A DNA stretch of 64,000 bases from the NCBI GenBank assembly GCA_947561395.2, contig OX387182.1, positions 134,001-198,000 on the forward strand, given 5' to 3'. Below the pieces are notes generated by a model, which was not told the origin of the DNA, did no database searches, and saw only the letters and a list, made by a program, of their open reading frames with translations. Origin of the DNA: Buxus sempervirens. Taxonomy: Eukaryota > Streptophyta > Magnoliopsida > Buxales > Buxaceae. This document shows, piece after piece, positions 59,801-64,000 of this stretch. Numbering within the stretch: the stretch's first letter is position 1; each line of letters begins with the position of its first letter. Made by a program: the position numbers and the translations under genes.

Positions 59801-61888
59801 ATTTGTTGAATGAAGTTGTTTTCCAGAAATTGCAGCACCAATTAGGTCGAAAGTTGATCAATAATGGGGTTTGAGAGATTTTTGCAAGAGTTTTTAGTTT
59901 TGGAGAGGTGCCCTTTCTTTTGAAGCCTGATACAGTCAATATTCTAGCCCTATCGATTGATAAAGCCAGATGGTCGAAACATAACAGTGTACCATGCCGA
60001 TACGCATGATTTTTTTGCTTTTTTTTTTTTTGAAACTTGGGGTATCTGGGCCAGCTTGCGTGCACCACGACTAATCCCCAAGGGCTTGTGAAGCCGCGCC
60101 CCACACCCCCCATCCCCATCCCCATCCCACACAAGCCGGGTAATTACAAGCCAAAGGCCCTGGGGGTAGCCCCAAAGAATTGATAGCACTTGAGAGGTTT
60201 TGAAAATGAGACCTTGGAGGGAGCACACCCTCAAGCCTTGACCACCAGGTCAACCTGGTGATGGCTTTGGCTCATCGGAAAGTCCCATCTGAACTCTGAA
60301 GTACCATCAAGCTTAAGTTCGATGACTGTTCTCTAGGTAACCAGGTCCTTCCGGAGTTTGTGGGATGTCAGGGAACTATTATTCATGCCTATTTTGTTCT
60401 GGTTGGAGAAGGAAATTCCATTCAAGCAGAACTGTTAGGATGAAATTTCATCTGGTAAAAAAAGCACAAAAGGAAGGATTCAGGAGTGTGGTGGCAGAAA
60501 GCAACAAGGGAAATATCATGCTTTGGATGGAAAAGGAGATGGGATCTTGGAGATTATGTATTTTATGTCAAGCCAAAGCCATATATCATCCAACCAAGTT
60601 CCTAGATCAGCAAATGACATTGCAGATAAATCGACCAAGACAGGAGCTAGGAGACTTTGATTTCTTTGGATGAAATGTAATAGGGTGTTGGAGGCAATTC
60701 CACTGTATAGATTATAGGGTAGGTAGATACTTGGATGACCTGTGCCATGTCGGTATATGGTCTTATATATCAGTACCTCTTGTAGATTCTTCTCTTCTCT
60801 ACTATTTATTATGATCTCTTCATAATAAATAGTGTTTTACTAGATGTTTAATGAACTTTTTTGAGGTTTTTGGAAAATCTGGTTTCTTATGTTTCATGAA
60901 ATGGTGCTCTCCTCCATTAAGAGCTGCAATCAAGCCATATGTGTAACTTGAAAGCTACAAAAATATATTCTGAAGCAGGGTCATCTTATGAAGAATTGGA
61001 TGTCAGGGCTTATGTATTCCGGACAGATCATCAAGCTAATAACAGATTCTATCCCTAGCCATTTGGTTTGCATGTTCAACATGTTTATGTCATCATTTAT
61101 TTAGATAGCTAATTTTACTGTATTATAATTCCCCTTACAGTTCAAAGTATCCTTTCCTCTTTTATGTATCTCTTTGAACTTAAAAGGTTTTTGTCTTTGT
61201 ACATGTTGAGGCTAGGGGTTGATGTGAGTAGGGGAAGTATATATATGGTTAGCATAGAAGACTGTCATGGTTTGGCAGTGCAACTTTTCATGTGGCTAAG
61301 GCTGTGTTCGGATTTTGAGAAAAAGTGGGATAATGCAGACAAAGGGACTTTTCAAGCATCCTGCATGCATTTGGGTACCTGGAAAGTGAAGCGAAGTGTT
61401 GGGGCCCACTAGTCTTTCACAAATGGAAGGAACAAAGCAAGCTGCTTTTTTCTTGTTTGAAAATTCATCATAAGAGAAGTGGGCTCTGCTAGGCTGTTTT
61501 TGATCGTTTCTCTGCTTCTTCTCCATCCAGCTTCCCGCATTTTCTCAACATCCAAATTCAGCCTAAAAGTAGAGGGCCATTCAATGGGCACGATGAGCAA
61601 ATCGGAAAATGTTTTTCTATATTCTGTTGTGATCCTAAAATGGTGATTGTTTTGTTTATCCTGGTAGTGGTATTTTCTTGATTTCTATTGTTTATTATGC
61701 ACCAATTTGTGGTATGTTTCTGCAGCAAATCATCATTTCTACTTGGTTTGGCTTTGACTGTCCCACTCATGGTGGCATGCCTTTCTGTTGCTGTTCCAAT
61801 ATGGATCCGTAATGGCTACCAATTTTGGGTTTCACGAACAGAAAGTGGAAGTCAGGAAGGCAGTCATTGTGCTCCAGGAGCAAAGGAG
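26679..61888 (+). CDS. DEK1: DEK1 phytocalpain, 5' part (exons 1-10, first 768 codons)
   Basis: Exons: 26679-26803, 30981-31231, 38682-38864, 39017-39152, 39362-39492, 39602-39716, 39829-40858, 41006-41116, 55115-55173, 61726-61888. Joined, they give 2304 bases, 768 codons without a stop, matching in order the N-terminal half of plant DEK1 (MEGDER start, [66 protein letters not shown]). DEK1 is a plasma-membrane protein of about 2,150 residues: many membrane spans with a large loop, then a cytosolic linker and a calpain cysteine protease with a C2-like domain; it controls epidermal fate and mechanosensing. Here residues 1-338 carry the first spans, 339-624 the loop and 625-768 further spans. 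The calpain half lies beyond the window. Frames and splice sites are intact, so the gene looks functional. Confidence 0.97.
27840..28140 (-). mobile_element. 3' scrap of an RTE-type LINE
   Basis: Minus strand encodes [20 protein letters not shown], then GRSKKEEYN and [11 protein letters not shown]. This matches the typical end of plant RTE-clade proteins (RWFGHV-x-RR ... GRPKK-T-W ... IHVADP). The frame is open but the rest of the element is missing. Confidence 0.7.
28932..29095 (+). mobile_element. Au-family SINE
   Basis: tRNA-like head with A box (TTGGCACAATGGTGAGGTTG) and B box (GTGGGTTCGAGTCAT), followed by the Au hallmarks AGCCTCTTTGC, CCCATGCAGTGGCAGGAGC and CACTGGGCT. Flanked by AGGAGGAACCAT (28920-28931) and AGGAGGAATCAT (29096-29107), 11 of 12 identical. 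Inserted sense in DEK1 intron 1. Confidence 0.9.
29851..30660 (-). mobile_element. 5'-truncated L1 LINE with 20-bp target duplication
   Basis: The poly-A tail shows as T's from 29851. Minus-strand frames encode the LINE tail: [20 protein letters not shown], a C-x-x-C...H-x-x-x-x-C cluster ([17 protein letters not shown]) and FLLCDRFPD, with frameshifts. Flanks at 29831-29850 and 30661-30680 share TAAATGTAGATCATGG and agree at 19 of 20 bases. Same family as 58593-59490. Confidence 0.9.
30981..31231 (+). CDS. DEK1: DEK1 exon 2
   Basis: Residues 42-125. It follows ATATTCAG and stops at TCAA/GTATGT. It encodes SWIFARKWP, two closely spaced spans ([16 protein letters not shown] and [14 protein letters not shown]) and the strongly conserved [20 protein letters not shown] span followed by [11 protein letters not shown]. 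Confidence 0.97.
31487..32010 (-). mobile_element. Short L1 LINE insertion
   Basis: T-rich left end (poly-A on the minus strand) from about 31491; the minus strand encodes [39 protein letters not shown] and LIFCW, the LINE C-terminal tail. GTTTGGTACCTGTT flanks both ends (31473-31486 and 32011-32024). Confidence 0.88.
32149..33235. mobile_element. Non-autonomous TIR element, PIF/Harbinger-like
   Basis: Left end GGTACCGTTTGGTAACGC and the reverse complement of the right end GGCTCCGTTTGGTAACGC form terminal inverted repeats, extended by GCTTTTG/AAAGCAA arms. TCT flanks both ends, a possible 3-bp target duplication. The 1.09 kb interior carries the 32505-32816 minisatellite and no coding region. 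Confidence 0.65.
32505..32816. repeat. About 20-bp minisatellite, 15 copies
   Basis: Fifteen units of ATAATGACCCGTTTAACCYG type, with variants at several positions. It may be part of a smaller repeat nested at about 32390-32990, which begins and ends with CAACCC/GGGTT-rich sequence. Confidence 0.85.
37600..37990 (+). mobile_element. LINE RNase H remnant
   Basis: Broken plus-strand frames show [30 protein letters not shown] and [12 protein letters not shown], the layout of the RNase H domain that many plant L1 elements carry. Several frameshifts. Boundaries approximate. Confidence 0.6.
38158..38325 (-). mobile_element. Au-family SINE, antisense in intron 2
   Basis: On the minus strand: A box region GCGCAATGGTAAGGTTG, B box GTGGGTTCGAGTCAC, then CACACAGTGGCAGGAGCC and TACTGGGCTAGCCC. 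Flanks ACCCTCATAATAT and AACCTTATAATAT (38145-38157, 38325-38337) are probably the target duplication. Confidence 0.88.
38682..38864 (+). CDS. DEK1: DEK1 exon 3
   Basis: Residues 126-187. Encodes the span ending [15 protein letters not shown], then [20 protein letters not shown] and FICRMIFNG, one of the best conserved blocks of DEK1. Acceptor TTAACAG, donor AATG/GTAAAC. Confidence 0.96.
39017..39152 (+). CDS. DEK1: DEK1 exon 4
   Basis: Residues 187-232. Encodes [20 protein letters not shown] and [17 protein letters not shown], a conserved non-membrane segment. The end is set by the frame: only a break after CAGTAG keeps SSRASHLG in phase with exon 5, so the donor is GC, not GT. Confidence 0.93.
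39153..39361 (+). other. DEK1: DEK1 intron 4, GC-AG type
   Basis: Donor context TAG/GCAAGC and acceptor CTCTGTAG/GGC. The nearby GT at 39149-39150 would leave one base instead of two and shift exon 5 out of frame. AG/GCAAG is the known consensus for the minor GC-AG class spliced by the U2 spliceosome. Confidence 0.88.
39362..39492 (+). CDS. DEK1: DEK1 exon 5
   Basis: Residues 232-276. Encodes [20 protein letters not shown] (membrane span), [20 protein letters not shown] and the start of the next span. Donor CTTG/GTATGC. Confidence 0.96.
39602..39716 (+). CDS. DEK1: DEK1 exon 6
   Basis: Residues 276-314. Encodes [17 protein letters not shown] and the span [17 protein letters not shown] followed by VHYW. 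Donor ACTG/GTTTGT. Confidence 0.95.
39829..40858 (+). CDS. DEK1: DEK1 exon 7, large loop exon
   Basis: Residues 314-657, 1030 bases. Begins with span [20 protein letters not shown], then the long hydrophilic loop: [20 protein letters not shown], a Ser-rich stretch, [26 protein letters not shown], then the helical repeats [20 protein letters not shown] and [16 protein letters not shown], and [15 protein letters not shown]. Ends with span [18 protein letters not shown] and donor CAG/GTGAGC. The loop is the part of DEK1 implicated in sensing or regulation. Confidence 0.97.
41006..41116 (+). CDS. DEK1: DEK1 exon 8
   Basis: Residues 658-694. Encodes span [20 protein letters not shown] and [17 protein letters not shown]. 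Acceptor TCTTGCAG, donor AAG/GTACAC. Confidence 0.96.
41458..45849 (+). mobile_element. L1-type LINE A, decayed, 4.4 kb
   Basis: GAAGACTTCA flanks both ends (41448-41457 and 45850-45859). Order: possible end of ORF1 (about 41513-41900); endonuclease start [14 protein letters not shown] at 41910 with VQETK, and its C-terminal half ([25 protein letters not shown]) at 42421-42708; reverse transcriptase with [19 protein letters not shown] at 43450, [23 protein letters not shown] near 43850 and the catalytic FADD near 44080; then [20 protein letters not shown] and the zinc-binding tail to about 45590. Many stops and frameshifts; the element is dead although FADD survives. A GT/TA microsatellite lies at 43981-44020. 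Confidence 0.9.
47610..47920. mobile_element. MITE nested in LINE B, copy 1
   Basis: Ends GCTTATAGTTTCGGCAGC and, reversed, AAGGTTTACCATTTCGGTGC pair as inverted repeats. GATGTCT occurs at both flanks within a 9-bp window (47601-47609, 47921-47929). Rich in CGAAAT/GATTTTTGGC words. Same family as 49458-49792. Confidence 0.65.
49458..49792. mobile_element. MITE nested in LINE B, copy 2
   Basis: Ends GGCTTACAATTTCGACATC and, reversed, AAGGTTTACCATTTTGGTGC. Flanks GGTCAGCAT and GATCAGCAT (8 of 9 identical) suggest a MULE-like 9-bp target duplication. Reading the LINE across the insertion restores its endonuclease frame, which confirms the boundaries. Confidence 0.72.
53175..54475. other. DEK1: Unassigned part of DEK1 intron 8
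   Basis: AT-rich intron sequence without recognisable coding or repeat structure on either strand. Confidence 0.4.
54476..54593. mobile_element. MITE, second copy of the family at 5298/10166
   Basis: Starts GGGAAAATTATGGGAAAGGC and ends near AATTATAAAAAAGGCCTC in inverted orientation; the interior has GAGGCCTGTACTTCAGACTT and ACAAGTCTGCAGGCTTCC. The uninterrupted copy helps show where the first copy was split. Confidence 0.65.
55115..55173 (+). CDS. DEK1: DEK1 exon 9
   Basis: A 59-base exon, residues 695-714, encoding the span [19 protein letters not shown]. It lies between the 14.0 kb and 6.6 kb introns, with good sites (ATCTTCAG and TTAAG/GTAAGG). Easy to miss by automatic annotation. Confidence 0.95.
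55439..57150 (-). mobile_element. Family A LTR fragment in intron 9
   Basis: The left end TGTAACACCCTAGATTCGG is an LTR terminus. On the minus strand the 3' part of a family A LTR follows: CATGCATG, TATCTCACCC, acceptor TTTTTAG ending near 55815 and then CTCTTGGAGAGGACG, close to CTTGGAAAGGACG at 9945. Between about 56100 and 56300 the unit CCGAGATACACGGA repeats. The LTR start is missing; near 57150 the sequence changes to LINE. Confidence 0.7.
57160..57900 (+). mobile_element. LINE C fragment, internally deleted
   Basis: Begins with reverse transcriptase sequence ([28 protein letters not shown]) and then jumps to the thumb region ([27 protein letters not shown]), so most of the palm is deleted. 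Stops throughout. Confidence 0.75.
58593..59490 (+). mobile_element. LINE D: 3' fragment with intact 223-codon frame
   Basis: TTTTGAACCCAAAAT flanks both ends (58578-58592 and 59491-59505) and a poly-A tail ends the copy. An open frame at 58664-59335 encodes the LINE C-terminal region: [39 protein letters not shown], the C-x-x-C...H-x-x-x-x-C zinc cluster ([17 protein letters not shown]), [10 protein letters not shown] and a natural stop after LLGDAFPD. It lacks endonuclease and polymerase, so it has no activity. Least decayed single-copy LINE piece here, hence probably younger. Confidence 0.9.
60012..60255 (-). mobile_element. tRNA-related SINE-like repeat
   Basis: On the minus strand it starts near ACCTGGTGGTCAAGGCTTG, has a degenerate B-box-like GGTCTCATTTTCAAAACC, continues with GGGGCTACCCCCAGGGCC, a GGGGAT triplet repeat, GCGGCTTCACAAGCCC, and ends GATACCCCAAGTTTC before poly-A (T's at about 60018-60031). 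The head resembles tRNA box spacing; the family name is not known to me. Confidence 0.6.
60262..60840 (+). mobile_element. LINE RNase H piece
   Basis: Broken frames show [50 protein letters not shown] and HPTKFL, the RNase H layout with D, E and D positions of plant L1 elements. No flanking duplication identified; the SINE at 60012 lies just upstream. Confidence 0.7.
61726..61888 (+). CDS. DEK1: DEK1 exon 10
   Basis: Residues 714-768. Encodes [36 protein letters not shown] and the variable [18 protein letters not shown]. Acceptor TTTCTGCAG; donor GAG/GTTTAT is usable but weak. The next conserved DEK1 exon is not found before position 64000. Confidence 0.93.
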
Positions 61889-62554
61889 GTTTATACTGTC
61901 TATTTGTTTATGTTTTCCTTTTCTGTATTTATTGAGTAAAATGTAGCTATAAAATTGAGTATCGAATATGTATTTCTACATGCCAGGATATTATCTAGCT
62001 GATGGCTGTGAATGCACAAATACTGGCTATGGTGGATTGTATGATTAAGATGACAGTGGCCTCAATCTTGCATGTGTCTGCTTCTTTGATGACTAAATTT
62101 GAATTGTGTTGAATAGTTGGTTTTGGCTTATTTTTCTGAAGATATATCCTATTCAGTTTTTTTTTTCTTTTCCTGATATCCCTTTTTTGGAGGAATTTTC
62201 TGTTAATCATTAATTGACATACCAGCATGCAAAAATATGTTGAAGCAAACAGTTTCGTGTGTGTGTCTCGGTCTCGGTGATGTATTTACGCATTGAAATG
62301 GCTGTATTAATTTCACATTTTTATCTCTTGTTGATTGATTTATGGGCTTTGATCACTAGCTATATTCATCAATATTTCATTTTTCAACTTTTTTGAACCT
62401 ATCGCTGAGATATTATCTTGGTCATGGCCTGGAAGAAGTTTATGGTCCTTTCTCCTTCCATTTTATCAGCTGAATTTTTTATTATTGCAAATCCAAATAT
62501 AAGATTTCCAGTTTCTTGATGTTAATCCTTCCTCTTTGATTGAATGCTCTGCTC
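61889..62554 (+). other. DEK1: Start of DEK1 intron 10
   Basis: AT-rich intron sequence; no exon or repeat recognised here. The intron runs past the window end. Confidence 0.6.
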
Positions 62555-64000
62555 TTTTTTTTTTTTTTGGTGGTAAATGATGAAATTCTATTGAAAAAGA
62601 GGAAGATACAAAAATAAAAATAGACAGCAAAAGGTGCCCAGAAGCACAGGCACCACAGAAGAGAAAGACTACTAGATTTGCATACAAACACCAATGTCCC
62701 CAAAAGCTAGAGAATGACTCCTAGCCCCAGCCTTTGCTAGACAATCAGCTACATTATTAGCAGCCCTTAGTACAGGTTTGAATGAGACATTCAAATCTTG
62801 AACCAAGGATCTTGCAACGCTAATCAGCTCCAATTATCTCCATGGTCCAGCATCATCACTCATCATCCATCTCAATATATTAGCAACATCCCCTTCAACT
62901 ACGAACTCCCTAATCCCCAAAGTGTTTGCATAGCATAGACCTGTGATAAGTGTCATAAGCTCGGCCCTAGTGGAATCTGCCTCTCCTATAGGCCCGTGAA
63001 ATGCTGAAATGACCTTGCCCAAATGATTCCTGAATACTCCTCCAACCCCCGCCTGGCCAGGATTCCTCAAAGAGCATCCATCAAAGTTTAACTTTATGAT
63101 TCCTATAGATGGTGGTATCCATACACATGAGGTTTCAACCAAAACCGGCGATGAGGAACATACTGTAGGCCAGCTCCTCACAACATCAGCCACATAAATG
63201 CTCTGGAACTCAGCATACCTCCTAGCCCAGGATGCCACTGATAACCTGATATATTCAGCCACATCAAAAACAGAGGAACTCTTTTCATCAGAAATTCTAC
63301 TTTTTCTTTCCTTCCAAATGAACCACAAAGTCGCATGGAATACCAATCTATACAATATTTTTCCCCTCCTTAGCCCAGTAAATCTCCACTGGTTAATCAA
63401 ATCAATCACCTTTTCAGGCATAACCCAAGATACACCAATGTCAGTAAGAAAGCAATTTCATATCCTTCTAGCAAACATACAATGAAGAAAAAGAGGGTCT
63501 ACGGTCTCCCCCTGCCTCATGCATAGAATACAAAAATTAGGCGATAAAGATAGCCACTTTCTTATGTTTTGGAGATGATCTTCAGTGTTAATGAAAAACA
63601 GTGGGTGGTCTTCATTTATGATTCCTATAGATGGTGGTATCCATACACATGAGGTTTCAACCAAAACCGGCGATGAGGAACATACTGTAGGCCAGCTCCT
63701 CACAACATCAGCCACATAAATGCTCTGGAACTCAGCATACCTCCTAGCCCAGGATGCCACTGATAACCTGATATATTCAGCCACATCAAAAACAGAGGAA
63801 CTCTTTTCATCAGAAATTCTACTTTTTCTTTCCTTCCAAATGAACCACAAAGTCGCATGGAATACCAATCTATACAATATTTTTCCCCTCCTTAGCCCAG
63901 TAAATCTCCACTGGTTAATCAAATCAATCACCTTTTCAGGCATAACCCAAGATACACCAATGTCAGTAAGAAAGCAATTTCATATCCTTCTAGCAAACAT
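62555..64000 (-). mobile_element. L1 LINE with RNase H, minus strand, cut by the window end
   Basis: Poly-A appears as T's at 62555-62568. Reading leftwards from 64000: zinc cluster (FCILCMRQGETVDPLFLHC), ATLWFIWKERKSRI, then RNase H: LNFDGCSLRNPGQAGVGGVF, SAFHGPIGEADSTRAELMTL, IREFVVEGD, and after one stop ANNVADCLAKAGAR. The main frame 63421-62834 (195 codons) is intact. Part of it is tandemly duplicated (63093 onward). Confidence 0.88.
63093..64000. repeat. Exact tandem duplication, period 522 bp
   Basis: 63093-63478 recurs as 63615-64000 without a difference that I can find (386 bp), joined by 63479-63614. The second copy runs into the window end. The duplication breaks the LINE frame in the RNase H start (after PPSIGII). 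Confidence 0.92.

Larger units (their letters stand above)
55174..61725 (+). other. DEK1: DEK1 intron 9 (6.55 kb)
   Basis: Holds an LTR fragment (55439-57150), three LINE pieces and a SINE-like repeat. Stretches 57901-58577, 59506-60010 and 60841-61725 are AT-rich and show nothing more that I recognise. Confidence 0.85.

Overview
The window is nuclear DNA of a flowering plant. The evidence is split genes with GT-AG introns, SINEs of the Au type, plant-type L1 LINEs carrying RNase H, Copia and giant-LTR elements with plant primer sites, and a clear copy of the plant-only gene DEK1 (phytocalpain). The species cannot be fixed from sequence alone; transposon-swollen introns of this size suit a woody or early-branching angiosperm, which is inference.

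Positions 1-26100 are mostly repeats. In order: an internally deleted Copia element; a small intact gene for a secreted six-cysteine peptide (2628-2870); a MULE-like MITE; a MITE split by a solo LTR, which itself holds a second solo LTR (5318-10165); a miniature TRIM-type retroelement (10404-10847); a decayed neprosin-family gene (11184-13325); a GC-rich LTR-like block abutting a truncated LINE; a 6.25 kb solo LTR (18297-24547) holding another solo LTR (21540-23864); and an AT-rich terminal-inverted-repeat element.

Positions 26100-64000 are the 5' part of DEK1 on the plus strand. Ten coding exons (26679-61888) give 768 continuous codons without any disruption. They encode the membrane-spanning half and the large loop; the calpain protease half lies past the right edge. 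Introns 1, 2, 8, 9 and 10 are inflated, intron 8 to 14.0 kb, mostly by LINE copies, several with clear target-site duplications, plus two Au SINEs and several MITEs. Intron 4 needs a GC-AG splice.

The most interesting unlisted structure is in the giant LTRs. Four copies share a layout: TGTA/TACA termini with CCCC-like flanks, an internal TATA box and splice donor, a conserved CATGCATG - CTGGGA - CTCA - TTTTCAG acceptor region, and in three copies a hairpin just inside the 3' end whose sequence differs while the fold is kept. The window ends inside an exact tandem duplication (period 522 bp) of LINE sequence, which may be recent or an assembly error.
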